Below are positions 1-7,260 of a stretch of 8,935 bases of DNA, in pieces. Position numbers and translations under genes: made by a program. Positions within the stretch are counted from its first letter, which is position 1. Each line of letters opens with the position of its first letter. The notes below the pieces were generated by a model. It had not been told where the DNA came from, ran no database searches, and saw nothing but the letters and a program-made list of their open reading frames with translations. This DNA is from Acidimicrobiaceae bacterium (GTDB taxonomy: Bacteria > Actinomycetota > Acidimicrobiia > Acidimicrobiales > Microtrichaceae), in contig DORQ01000124.1 of NCBI GenBank assembly GCA_003514205.1, forward strand, positions 1 through 8,935. The letters are read 5' to 3'.

Positions 1-1418
1 CTCTCCGTTTCGCGCCGCCACAGCCGGTTGATCCCTGGTCACAACCTCGAAGGTTCACGCAGTTCGGCCCACAATGCGTTCAACCTGAATCGATGCTCAA
101 CCCTCCTGGCCAGCAGGAATCTGAAGATTGTCTGACGCTCAACGTGTGGGCCCCAGAATCTGCACTCAACGCGGCAGTGATGGTGTGGATCCACGGAGGG
201 AGCTTTACCTCAGGCTCGGGAGCATTGAGCTGGTACGACGGTGCTGCACTTGCGTCCCGGGGTGTTGTAGTCGTCACGCTCAACTACCGTTTGGGTGCGC
301 TGGGATTCCTGCATCTTGGCGGTATCCCCGGTGAGACCGCCAACGGCCTGGACCACGCAGCCAATCTCGGACTCCAAGATCAGGCTGCCGCACTGAAATG
401 GGTGCACGACAACATCGCTGCAGTCGGTGGTGATCCTCGCCGAGTGACGATCTTCGGTGAGAGCGCAGGCGCGATGTCAGTTGGTGCCCACTTGGTTTCG
501 CCCGCCTCGGCTGGATTGTTTTCCCGGGCGATTCTTCAGTCGGGCACACCGGCGCACAGCCATGGACTTGAGGCCGCCGCTGCTGTTCGTGTGGCCGTTC
601 TTGAATCGATGGTTGGGAGCGACGACACCGATCTACGAGTCCTACAGGCCATTGAGGTCCGGCGCTTCATTGAAGCCGATGCTGCCGCAAACGCCGTTGC
701 CCGCACTGCTGCCTTGCCGCTTCCGTTCCAGCCGGTGCGTGATGGGCTCCACCTTCCAGTGGATCCTCGCGAGTCGATTCGCGATGGGGCCTGCGCTCAG
801 ATTCCGTTGCTGGTGGGGGCAAATCGAGACGAGATGCGGCTGTTCTCCCTTGGTGCAGCGATGGCTGGAACAGTCCCATCGGAGGAGACACTGCTGCGCC
901 GGGCGAAACGCATGTTGGAGAGCGCCAACTCCTCCTCCCAGCCTGCAGAACTGCTGGCTCGGTACCGAGAAGTCTCTGGACACGACGGAGGAATCGACCT
1001 GTGGTCTGCGCTGGCCACTGATGCGGTGTTCCGATTGCATGCGCTCGACCTCGCTGAGTCTCAGGCAGCTGCGGGCGGGCAGGTCTGGCACTACTCATTT
1101 GAGTATGCCTCCGAAGCCTTCGGCGGGCTACTCGGTGCCGCCCATGCGCTAGAGATCCCCTTTGCCTTCGACAACCTCCATCAGCGAGGAATCTCGCTGC
1201 TCCTTGGAGAGGTGACTGAGGAGATGTCACGGCTTGCAACTGGGATGGCCGACGCCTGGGTCTCGTTCGCTCAGGGCCAATCACCGCGTTTGCCGGGAGG
1301 TGATCCTTGGCCAGCCTTCTCGCAGACAACTCCCACGACCGCAGTCTTGGGTGTCGAATCCTCACTCACCACCACGCACCTAGACGAGGTCCGAGACCTG
1401 TGGACCAGCCGTGGCTGA
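1..1418 (+). CDS. Type-B carboxylesterase (alpha/beta hydrolase), 5' end missing
   Basis: Serine esterase that hydrolyses carboxylic esters; the natural substrate cannot be told from sequence. The reading frame is open from base 3 and already reads as family sequence before the first ATG at 93 (LRFAPPQ, then GPQC, then SEDCLTLNVW), so the true start lies left of the window and the ATG at 93 is internal. Visible landmarks are the oxyanion-hole motif HGGSF, the nucleophile elbow GESAGA (Ser codon 462-464), the acidic residue in NRDE (Glu codon 831-833) and the catalytic histidine in GAAHALEIPF (codon 1143-1145). The full Ser-Glu-His triad of the family is therefore present. About 471 codons are visible, close to the usual ~500, so only some 20-40 residues are probably missing; whether these include a secretion signal is unknown. 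The stop overlaps the start of the NUDIX gene by 8 bases, suggesting cotranscription and coupling. Family assignment is firm; the physiological role is open. Confidence 0.93.
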   Translation, partial: LRFAPPQPVDPWSQPRRFTQFGPQCVQPESMLNPPGQQESEDCLTLNVWAPESALNAAVMVWIHGGSFTSGSGALSWYDGAALASRGVVVVTLNYRLGALGFLHLGGIPGETANGLDHAANLGLQDQAAALKWVHDNIAAVGGDPRRVTIFGESAGAMSVGAHLVSPASAGLFSRAILQSGTPAHSHGLEAAAAVRVAVLESMVGSDDTDLRVLQAIEVRRFIEADAAANAVARTAALPLPFQPVRDGLHLPVDPRESIRDGACAQIPLLVGANRDEMRLFSLGAAMAGTVPSEETLLRRAKRMLESANSSSQPAELLARYREVSGHDGGIDLWSALATDAVFRLHALDLAESQAAAGGQVWHYSFEYASEAFGGLLGAAHALEIPFAFDNLHQRGISLLLGEVTEEMSRLATGMADAWVSFAQGQSPRLPGGDPWPAFSQTTPTTAVLGVESSLTTTHLDEVRDLWTSRG

Positions 1419-1926
1419 TACACAGACAGCCCCACGCGAGTGGTTCGTGGCCGGCGGACTCATCGAATCGGAGGACGGCCTGCTCCTCGTGCAGAATCGG
1501 CGGAAGAATGGCAGTCACGACTGGACTCCACCTGGTGGTGTTGTCGAGATTGCCGATGGCGAGCAAACCCTTGTCGGACTGACCAGAGAGGTTCGCGAAG
1601 AGACCGGCTTGATCGTGGACTCTTGGAGTCCGTTGTTGTACGAGGTCGAGGCTCACGCACCTGATTTGGGATGGATCATGCGAGTCCAGGTTCACCAAGC
1701 GTTGTCGTACTCGGGGGAAATCACCCTTGGCGATGACCCCGACGGCATCGTCGTGGCAGCAGAGTACGTGTCCATTGAGCGGTGTAGTGAGTTGGTCGCC
1801 TCCGGGCATCAATGGGTTCGTGAGCCTCTGCTTGAGTGGCTGGATCTCCGATGGGAAACCCCGCGCCACTATCGGTACCGTCTCGAGGGAGCGCACAGCG
1901 GACGCGGCACCATCCAACGAGTCTGA
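1411..1926 (+). CDS. NUDIX hydrolase
   Basis: A 171-residue single-domain NUDIX protein, expected to cleave a nucleoside diphosphate linked to another moiety (for example an oxidised dNTP, ADP-ribose or a nucleotide sugar); the substrate is not readable from sequence. The domain opens with WFVAGGLIE near residues 11-19. The NUDIX box spans about residues 42-67 and ends in a perfect REVREETGL, giving the metal-binding glutamates. The first half is unusual: Gly43 and Glu51 are separated by seven residues instead of the consensus five. The GTG start at 1411 lies inside the esterase stop region (8-base overlap) with no convincing Shine-Dalgarno, so translation probably depends on coupling. A later GTG (Val13) would cut into the conserved first strand and is unlikely. 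The stop TGA shares its A with the ATG of dinB. An 8-oxo-dGTP-cleaning role beside a Y-family polymerase is attractive but is inference only. Confidence 0.92.
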   Translation: MADTQTAPREWFVAGGLIESEDGLLLVQNRRKNGSHDWTPPGGVVEIADGEQTLVGLTREVREETGLIVDSWSPLLYEVEAHAPDLGWIMRVQVHQALSYSGEITLGDDPDGIVVAAEYVSIERCSELVASGHQWVREPLLEWLDLRWETPRHYRYRLEGAHSGRGTIQRV

Positions 1927-3227
1927 TGGCCCCGGGTCGGTCGATTCTTCATGTCGACATGGATGCGTTCTTCGTAGCCGTGGAGCTACTCGACCAGCCG
2001 GAGTTGATCGGTAAGCCCGTTGTCGTTGGAGGAACTGGACCGCGAGGTGTTGTTGCCGCGGCATCCTATGAGGCACGGGCCTATGGAGTTCACTCAGCCC
2101 TCGCTTCGAGTATTGCGCGGCAGCGTTGTCCTCATGCGGTGTTTCTCAATGGCCGCCACAGCAGGTATCGGGAGGTGTCCGCCCAGGTGATGGAGGTCTT
2201 TCAGTCATTCACCCCATGGGTGGAGCCACTGAGCCTCGATGAAGCATTTCTCGATGTCTCAGGAAGCCTTCGTCTTTTTGGCTCACCTGTCGAGGTTGCA
2301 GCAAGCATCAGGTCGCGAGTGCTGGAAGAGGTTGGCATCTCATGCTCGGTGGGCGTGGCTCCGAACAAGTTTCTCGCCAAGCTCGCCTCTGTGGAAGCGA
2401 AACCAACGGCCTCACGAACTGGGCCAGTCGCTGGCCCAGGCGTGGTGCTCGTTGCTGAGGATCAGATTCAGGCGTTCCTCGACCCGTTGCCGGTCGAGCG
2501 GATCTGGGGAGTCGGTCCCGCAACGCTCGGCCGTCTCCAGAGGATAGGAATCCGCTCGATCGCCGATCTGCGGTTGCTCCCGTTGGACACATTGCGCCAG
2601 GTCGTGGGTGCAGCTGCCGCTGAGCGCCTCGCGGCCCTCTCCCGAGGTGAGGATGAGCGGGCCGTGTCAGCGCATTCGAAGGCGAAGTCGATCAGTCATG
2701 AGGAGACGTTTCCAACTGATCGACATAGCACAGCGGAGTTGCGGGGAGTCCTAGTCCGCCTTGCTGATGCAGTCGCCAGTCGACTTCGACAGAGTTCCGT
2801 GGCTGCAAAGACCATCTCGCTCAAACTCAGATTCAGCTCGTTTCAACTCATTACGAGGTCGACCACCCTGCAGGTTCCCACGGCTGACACATCGGTCATT
2901 CTTGACGTGGTGCTGCAAGCGCTCGAGGGTGTTGATGTCTCCGAGGGGGTGAGATTGGTCGGTATTGGCGCATCCGGTCTGAGCGTGCACGAGGAAGTGA
3001 ATGAACAGCTTGGCCTGTTCGGAGAACACGGGCAGTCCGTAGAGAATCGCGACGGCCTCAATGCCGCAGTCGACGCCATACGAGGGCGATTTGGCTCCTC
3101 AGTGATCGGATTTGCGGCGTCCATGGATGCTGGTAGCTCCGTCTCAGTTCACCAAGAAGGCCAACAGCAATGGGGCCCAGTGGAGCGCTCCGAACCACCC
3201 ACAATCTCAAAACAACGTCGGAAGTGA
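1926..3227 (+). CDS. dinB: DNA polymerase IV (Y-family translesion polymerase)
   Basis: Error-prone DNA polymerase that extends past lesions or mismatched ends. Chosen start is ATG 1926, giving 433 residues beginning MAPGRSILHVDMDAFF. It shares one base with the NUDIX stop. An in-frame ATG at 1836 would add 30 residues overlapping the NUDIX gene and lacking family similarity. Motifs: DMDAFF at 11-16 (metal ligand Asp11, steric-gate Phe16), YEARAYGV at 48-55, SLDEAFLDVS at 103-112 (catalytic Asp105 and Glu106), SVGVAPNKFLAKLAS at 141-155, a helix-hairpin-helix thumb around 193-209, and the little finger from about 250 to 350. QLGLF at 361-365 matches the beta-clamp-binding pentapeptide, so processive action with the sliding clamp is expected. 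The Pro/Gly-rich stretch near 160-172 and the C-terminal QWGP are, from memory, typical of actinobacterial DinB. All catalytic residues are present. No Shine-Dalgarno precedes the ATG and no LexA-like box is visible nearby, so expression probably follows the upstream genes. Confidence 0.96.
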   Translation: MAPGRSILHVDMDAFFVAVELLDQPELIGKPVVVGGTGPRGVVAAASYEARAYGVHSALASSIARQRCPHAVFLNGRHSRYREVSAQVMEVFQSFTPWVEPLSLDEAFLDVSGSLRLFGSPVEVAASIRSRVLEEVGISCSVGVAPNKFLAKLASVEAKPTASRTGPVAGPGVVLVAEDQIQAFLDPLPVERIWGVGPATLGRLQRIGIRSIADLRLLPLDTLRQVVGAAAAERLAALSRGEDERAVSAHSKAKSISHEETFPTDRHSTAELRGVLVRLADAVASRLRQSSVAAKTISLKLRFSSFQLITRSTTLQVPTADTSVILDVVLQALEGVDVSEGVRLVGIGASGLSVHEEVNEQLGLFGEHGQSVENRDGLNAAVDAIRGRFGSSVIGFAASMDAGSSVSVHQEGQQQWGPVERSEPPTISKQRRK

Positions 3228-3238
3228 CATGAACCGCG

Positions 3239-3270
3239 TTGTCGTTGAGCCGAGCCTGTGCGAATATGGT
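3239..3270 (+). promoter_or_regulatory. Possible promoter for the DUF3040 gene
   Basis: The 76-base gap after dinB contains TATGGT at 3265-3270, which fits the actinobacterial TANNNT -10 pattern. TTG-starting hexamers lie upstream at 3239 (20-base spacer) and 3245 (14-base spacer); neither spacing is good. Initiation near 3277 would leave a short leader carrying the GGAGGG ribosome binding site. This is weak evidence, and the gene could also be read through from dinB. Confidence 0.22.
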
Positions 3271-3288
3271 GAAACGCAGTGACGCTGT

Positions 3289-3294
3289 GGAGGG
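3289..3294 (+). promoter_or_regulatory. Ribosome binding site of the DUF3040 gene
   Basis: GGAGGG ends nine bases before the ATG at 3304 and is a strong Shine-Dalgarno match. It fixes that start codon and contrasts with the upstream NUDIX and dinB genes, which lack such a site. This gene is therefore translated independently. Confidence 0.75.
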
Positions 3295-3303
3295 ATCGTA
3301 GGA

Positions 3304-3720
3304 ATGCTGTCAGAGGATGAGGAGCGAATTCTCACTGAGATTGAGCAGCAGCTACGCGCAACAGATCCAGATCTTGCGCGTCAAGTGGGAGAGACAACCG
3401 TGTTCACCGAGTCGCTTCGCGGAAGCCGACTTGCGATCGGTGGCGTGGTTGTTGGCCTGGTTGTCACCGTGCTCCTTCTCGAGGTCAACGCTGTTCTCGC
3501 GTTTCTCGTTGGGTTCGGTCTGATGTTGGCGGGAGGGGTGGCGTTGGAGCGAAGTGCTCGCGAGTTTGGCCGCGCCGCTGGTCAGCAGCTCTCCAATTTC
3601 GTGGCAGCCGAGCTGGAGAATCTCGCAGAGTCAGGACGTATTGCTCGGGAGCGCCGAGATTCCCGCCTCAGGCAGCGTGACCAAGACGGGCCGGGCAACG
3701 GCGAGGAAACCAACAACTAG
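3304..3720 (+). CDS. DUF3040 family membrane protein
   Basis: A 138-residue protein of unknown function. It begins MLSEDEERILTEIEQQLRA, matching the typical DUF3040 opening (LSE-E--L---E--L followed by DP at 21-22). A charged amphipathic N-terminal part is followed by two hydrophobic segments at about residues 43-60 and 62-81, read as a transmembrane hairpin. A polar, arginine- and glutamate-rich C-terminal tail (about 82-138) with heptad-like spacing may form a helix. The predicted topology puts both ends on the same, probably cytoplasmic, side. In many actinobacteria, as I recall, genes of this family sit next to dinB and close to the mraZ/dcw cell-division cluster, which hints at an envelope or division role; no function is established. 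The start is supported by a good Shine-Dalgarno. The stop TAG overlaps the stop of the convergent transglutaminase gene within one CTAG. Confidence 0.88.
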   Translation: MLSEDEERILTEIEQQLRATDPDLARQVGETTVFTESLRGSRLAIGGVVVGLVVTVLLLEVNAVLAFLVGFGLMLAGGVALERSAREFGRAAGQQLSNFVAAELENLAESGRIARERRDSRLRQRDQDGPGNGEETNN

Positions 3721-3726
3721 TCGTTG
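3711..3726. repeat. Near-perfect palindrome centred on the shared double stop
   Basis: CAACAACTAGTCGTTG is self-complementary except for one pair (A3715 with C3722). Its centre CTAG supplies TAG stops on both strands. In the leftward transcript the odd pair becomes G-U. It may be partly a consequence of the overlapping stops. Confidence 0.5.
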
Positions 3727-5966
3727 AGTCCGATGCCGATTCCTACTAGGAATCGCTGAGGAGCCGACAGCCCTTCGAGTACTTGGTCATGGAGCTCAGC
3801 AAGGTGCTGTTCCGTGGCGAGCGCGTCGGGTTCAAGAACGGCCTCGGGGCTATAGCGACGGTTGGACTCGGCCAGCGCAATGGGCGAGAAGTGTGCGCCG
3901 AGCGGTGAATCGCTGAGCAGTCGAGCCGCTTCCAACGGAGTGGAACTTGCGGGGACAGCATGGCCAGCGGCCTTCAGGTCCACGAGGGCAGACCGGTAGT
4001 GGCGAGCAACGTGTACTTCAGGCGGATCGTTGTCGTTTCCTCGACGCGACGACCGAACGTGGCGCTTCCGAAGAGCGATCGCGAGCAGGCAAACTGCGAT
4101 CACGGCGACCATCAGGCCGAGCTGTATGAGTCCCCTTGCTCCCTCCGAGGCGGTCGCCGCCACCGAGTTTGTGGCTGTGGCCGATGCTGTTGTAGTGGGC
4201 GACGGAGGGGTGCTGCTCGGCGGCAGCGACGTGGTGGAAGGAGCTGTCGTCGGCTGAGGCGGGATCTCACCTTGCTGCTCGGCAAACGCTCCGGTGTAGG
4301 AGGCCGAGTCGGGATTCCCTCTGGAGGGCGTTGGTTCAAACGAGAGCCATCCGAGTCCGGGCAGATATACCTCAGGCCAGGCGTGAGCGTCTTTCCCCCG
4401 CAGAATCCAAGGAGCGTCAGGCCCTGTGCGTTCCTCGGCGACAAAGCCGACAGCTACTCGGCTCGCCAATCCCATACTTCGAGCCATTGCGGCAAAGGTC
4501 GTCGCGAACTGTTGACAGAAGCCTCGCCGTTCCTGAATGAATGCCTCCATAGGTTGGGGGGAGGCTCCGTAGTTGACGCTGATGTCATAGATGAATCCAT
4601 TGCGGAAATAGTCTTGAAGCGCACGAAGCTTTCGGAAGGTGTTGGTCTCCTCTGCAGTGATCTGTTGTGCGAGTCGCTTCACCGCAGGCGAGAAGCCCCC
4701 AGGTAGGCTGGTCAAGTCCGCCGCCCGACTCGCGGGTAGCCCCATCGTCTTGTTTGGAAACTCCTCTGACAACGATGATGCCCGCTGCTCGCTGATGCTG
4801 GGCAGCTCCGAAGTGACTTGAATTCTCGTGCCGGGGGTGAGGCGCTGGAGTTCGTCGGTGATGATTGCGCCGGACTCCTTGTCGTAGCTCATCGGCACGG
4901 AGCTTCGAACACGGTTGGGTGGAAACAGCACTGGTACGAAGCTGCTTTCAAGGTCGACGATGGTGATCTTTGCAGAGACCTCTTGGCTCGGAGCATCTGG
5001 GCGAACTCCGATTTCCAGCGACTCTGAGCCATCAAATGGCCGATAGTTGGAATTCGAGGACCATTCGGTTCCATCGAAGTCTTCGAGGGCGGATAAGCGG
5101 AAATAGTGGGGAGCCTCTGCTTCAACCCGCATCACCTCCCGCTGAGACTGCGGACCCAACAGTGATGCAACGCTCACCAGCGGGTTGTCCACAATTCTTG
5201 CGGCATCCTCTGAGCCGAGGCGTCGTAGATCAACAGCGCTGTCGCGGCCTAGGCGTTGGAGGGGAGGGGCAAGCAGGATCGCGGAGATCAGGCTCAGCGC
5301 CATCAGGACACTTCCGGTCACCCCCAACCACTCGAGTCCCCTACGGCGGTGATTTGGTACCCAGGATTCCTTTCGGTACTCACGGAATCGAAGCGCTAGC
5401 CCTACCGAGCCAAGCGACGCGACGAACGGCAGCGAGGAGGCAGTGGAGGCTGGAGCGGGTCGCAAGAGCGCCGCTCCAAACACAGTGGCAACTGTGGGCA
5501 GCACCGCTTGGATTGGTGCGAATCCTCGAAAGGTCGCGCTGTCGGAGAACGAGGCAAGGAACCAGATCACGACGCACAGGGCGAGAACGAAGCCGGGAAA
5601 TGGCTGAACAGGTGCCACCGAATGCTTCAGCGGTTCGACAGCCTCATTGAGGTCGATGCCGATCTGGCGAGCCACAGCACTTGAGGGGAGAAATGCAGTA
5701 GTGGCCGTCCCATACAGCAGGTTGGTGATGGTGAGCGTCCCGGCAATCGTCATGATCACCGTCGCTACGAGACCGCCGGTCTGCCAGCGTCGTAACGCGG
5801 CAGCGAGGCCGTGTGCGAGAACTGCGCAAAAGGCCAGATCGAACATGAACTCATGGGTGGTGAAGAGCGATGAAGCGCTGAACGCTGCACTCAGCGTGAG
5901 CAGTAGCAGGCTGAGTTCGACTGCGAAGCTGCCAGGTTCAGCGTGAGTGGGGGCCAGCGATCTCAC
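3717..5966 (-). CDS. TgpA-like transglutaminase-domain membrane protein
   Basis: A 749-residue integral membrane protein with a transglutaminase/cysteine-protease fold domain. Hydrophobic segments lie at about residues 13-34, 39-58, 64-86, 122-139, 148-168, 177-193 and 211-234, followed by a large extracytoplasmic part. The catalytic set is visible as Cys484 in RRGFCQQFATTFA, His528 in DAHAWPEVYLPGLGW and Glu544 in FEPTP; Glu rather than Asp is, as I recall, usual in this subfamily. A Pro/Ser/Thr-rich linker (about 565-605) leads to an eighth helix (about 611-632). A basic stop-transfer patch and a cytosolic tail follow, with a DUF4129-like helical stretch (about 648-735, including the STPLEAARLL motif). 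GTG start at 5966: its GTGA overlaps the DUF58 stop and a strong GGAGGT lies five bases upstream. As third gene of a moxR-DUF58 operon it probably modifies or cleaves an envelope protein or peptide, but the reaction and substrate are unknown. Confidence 0.92.
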   Translation of the reverse strand: MRSLAPTHAEPGSFAVELSLLLLTLSAAFSASSLFTTHEFMFDLAFCAVLAHGLAAALRRWQTGGLVATVIMTIAGTLTITNLLYGTATTAFLPSSAVARQIGIDLNEAVEPLKHSVAPVQPFPGFVLALCVVIWFLASFSDSATFRGFAPIQAVLPTVATVFGAALLRPAPASTASSLPFVASLGSVGLALRFREYRKESWVPNHRRRGLEWLGVTGSVLMALSLISAILLAPPLQRLGRDSAVDLRRLGSEDAARIVDNPLVSVASLLGPQSQREVMRVEAEAPHYFRLSALEDFDGTEWSSNSNYRPFDGSESLEIGVRPDAPSQEVSAKITIVDLESSFVPVLFPPNRVRSSVPMSYDKESGAIITDELQRLTPGTRIQVTSELPSISEQRASSLSEEFPNKTMGLPASRAADLTSLPGGFSPAVKRLAQQITAEETNTFRKLRALQDYFRNGFIYDISVNYGASPQPMEAFIQERRGFCQQFATTFAAMARSMGLASRVAVGFVAEERTGPDAPWILRGKDAHAWPEVYLPGLGWLSFEPTPSRGNPDSASYTGAFAEQQGEIPPQPTTAPSTTSLPPSSTPPSPTTTASATATNSVAATASEGARGLIQLGLMVAVIAVCLLAIALRKRHVRSSRRGNDNDPPEVHVARHYRSALVDLKAAGHAVPASSTPLEAARLLSDSPLGAHFSPIALAESNRRYSPEAVLEPDALATEQHLAELHDQVLEGLSAPQRFLVGIGIGLND
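3737..3755 (+). terminator. Perfect 19-base palindrome, candidate intrinsic terminator
   Basis: Arms CGATTCCT and AGGAATCG flank ACT, whose outer bases also pair, making a perfect odd-length palindrome centred on base 3746. It begins 17 bases after the DUF3040 stop, a natural place for a + strand terminator. No T-run follows, so it would have to act like the U-tract-less hairpins described for actinobacteria. It lies inside the 3' end of the convergent transglutaminase gene, encoding its RFLVGIG stretch. In that direction translating ribosomes would keep it from folding until near the stop. Confidence 0.4.
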
Positions 5967-7258
5967 CGGGCACCTCCGCGCGAGCGCCTGGTGCCTGATT
6001 CCAATCCAGACTCGCGAGGCAGTGAATCGAACGCGCGCTCGCTGGTGTCCTGGTGTGGTGCGGGGATCTCGTCACCAAGCTGTACTGCACCAAGACTTCC
6101 CGGAACCCCAAGTCGCGAGTCACGGGTGAGATCGATCGTCCTCCCGAGGCCGAGTCGCAGCGAGGCTGATCCACGGTGGCATGCAAGGACGTGCGCCCCA
6201 GATCCAGCAAGAATGCGTTGGGTGACTTGGTCCTCCTGCCCGATGGGGAGGGCTCCGAGCACGGCGAGGTTGATGTTCTCGTTGCGTTCTTGAACTATGT
6301 CGAGAAGTGCGATGAGTTGGGCGCTCTCTGAGCGGTCTGGCTCGAGGCAGGCGATGTGTTCCTCAAGTTGACTCAGGCCGTTCAAATCGCGGACATACGC
6401 ACTGTGCTGCCAACCTGTGGTCAGAATTCGGACTTGTTCGTTGTGATGTGCGCAACCTCTGACGACTGAGGCCATGGCGCTGATGGTTCGTTCGAACGAG
6501 TCCACGGTGTGACGAGCCGCTCCCAGATCGGCCAGAAGCGTGACCTGGGATTGATAGGACTGTTCAAAGTGTCTGACCATTGGCGTTCCGGTCCGCGCCG
6601 TGGTTGGCCAGTGCACCCGCCGGATATCGTCTCCCGGCGTGAACTCACGAACGGTTGAGAACTCCTCCCGCGCTGTGATCAGGATCCGTGAATCTGAACT
6701 TCCGCTTGTCTCGTGATCTCCCGCAAGAGAACGGAGATCTGCCAGTTCGATGGTGCGCGCCAGCACAATCAACTCATTGGTGTCGACGCAGCTGCGTTCT
6801 CGATATGCAAGCCCAAGTGGTTCGCGGGTGATCAGCACTGCCGGTCCGATGCGGTGTCGGCCCCTTCGATCAGCCAGGAGGGAGAACTCCACACTGGCTG
6901 ACCCGTTGCGTCGAGGTGGAAGAAACACCAGTGCTTGAAGCGGTGATCCGTTTAAAGAGTCTTGAAGTGTGGAGGGCAGCCTCAGCCGATGATTGGCGTG
7001 TCGGACCTCAAGGGAGACCTCGGCGCGCTCGCCGATCTCCAACTTCGAGGGCCGAAGTGTTCGGCGCACCTCAAGTGGGTCCCCTGAGGCCAACAGAGCC
7101 AGGGCCAAGGCAAGCCCGGTCAACAAGGCACAGCCAATGAGCACTGCCTCAGCGACTTGGGTCAACGCGCCCGCAGTGAGAAGAACCAGGCCCGCGAGGC
7201 AACATCTCCAACCAGGCCGGGTCAGCTTCAGTGCCGATTCCTTCGAGCGCCGCGCCAT
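5963..7258 (-). CDS. DUF58 family protein, vWA-like, membrane anchored
   Basis: A 431-residue protein. Two hydrophobic segments (about residues 17-33 and 36-57) form an N-terminal membrane hairpin. A beta-rich stretch follows (about 62-170), then the DUF58 signature at 204-232: REFTPGDDIRRVHW followed by TARTGTPMVRHFE. The C-terminal half should take the von Willebrand factor A-like fold; at its expected metal site it reads LLADLGAARH (241-250), so Asp244 is kept but the serines of a classic DxSxS are not. Such proteins are thought to work with the neighbouring MoxR ATPase, perhaps as adaptor or substrate, in maturing or assembling envelope proteins. The ATG at 7258 follows the moxR stop after only two bases and has no Shine-Dalgarno, so coupled re-initiation is likely. 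The 3' end overlaps the transglutaminase start by four bases. The tail after about residue 400 is polar and ends in an Arg/Gly-rich segment. Confidence 0.92.
   Translation of the reverse strand: MARRSKESALKLTRPGWRCCLAGLVLLTAGALTQVAEAVLIGCALLTGLALALALLASGDPLEVRRTLRPSKLEIGERAEVSLEVRHANHRLRLPSTLQDSLNGSPLQALVFLPPRRNGSASVEFSLLADRRGRHRIGPAVLITREPLGLAYRERSCVDTNELIVLARTIELADLRSLAGDHETSGSSDSRILITAREEFSTVREFTPGDDIRRVHWPTTARTGTPMVRHFEQSYQSQVTLLADLGAARHTVDSFERTISAMASVVRGCAHHNEQVRILTTGWQHSAYVRDLNGLSQLEEHIACLEPDRSESAQLIALLDIVQERNENINLAVLGALPIGQEDQVTQRILAGSGAHVLACHRGSASLRLGLGRTIDLTRDSRLGVPGSLGAVQLGDEIPAPHQDTSERAFDSLPRESGLESGTRRSRGGAR
5972..5977 (-). promoter_or_regulatory. Ribosome binding site deciding the GTG start of the transglutaminase gene
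   Basis: On the - strand GGAGGT lies five bases before the GTG at 5966, inside the 3' end of the DUF58 gene. With the 4-base GTGA overlap it firmly fixes this non-ATG start. Within the operon it is the only junction with a strong Shine-Dalgarno. Confidence 0.8.
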
Positions 7259-7260
7259 CG

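Noticed and set aside
93..95. ATG at 93 as the carboxylesterase start
   Set aside because: The frame upstream to base 3 already encodes conserved carboxylesterase sequence (LRFAPPQ, GPQC), so the gene begins outside the window.
457..1365. Long open frames overlapping the esterase (457-1152 + strand, 667-1365 - strand)
   Set aside because: Arg/Pro/Ser-rich shadow translations without recognisable domains, opposed by a frame with a full catalytic triad.
1406..1417. CAGCC-GT-GGCTG around the NUDIX GTG start
   Set aside because: The two-base loop is too tight for a full hairpin and the sequence is constrained by two overlapping genes.
1836..1925. Upstream ATG giving dinB a 30-residue N-terminal extension
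   Set aside because: The extension overlaps the NUDIX gene and lacks family similarity; ATG 1926 starts directly before the conserved first strand and forms a typical stop/start overlap.
1860..1930. SOS (LexA) box before dinB
   Set aside because: I looked for GAAC-N4-GTTC type sites upstream of the start and found none; the region is NUDIX coding sequence.
1366..2076. 236-codon open frame on the - strand across the NUDIX/dinB junction
   Set aside because: It is antisense to two well-supported genes and shows no family motif.
3212..3242. ACAACG / CGTTGT inverted pair at the dinB end as a terminator
   Set aside because: Only six pairs with a long loop, partly inside the coding sequence and no T-run; not convincing.
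3960..4706. 248-codon + strand open frame antisense to the transglutaminase gene
   Set aside because: Composition is Arg/Gly/Ser-rich as expected for a shadow frame, with no motif; the opposite strand encodes the Cys-His-Glu domain.
6488..6499. Perfect 12-base palindrome TCGTTCGAACGA
   Set aside because: It lies mid-gene in the DUF58 coding region where SFER codons explain it; there is no promoter or start nearby.
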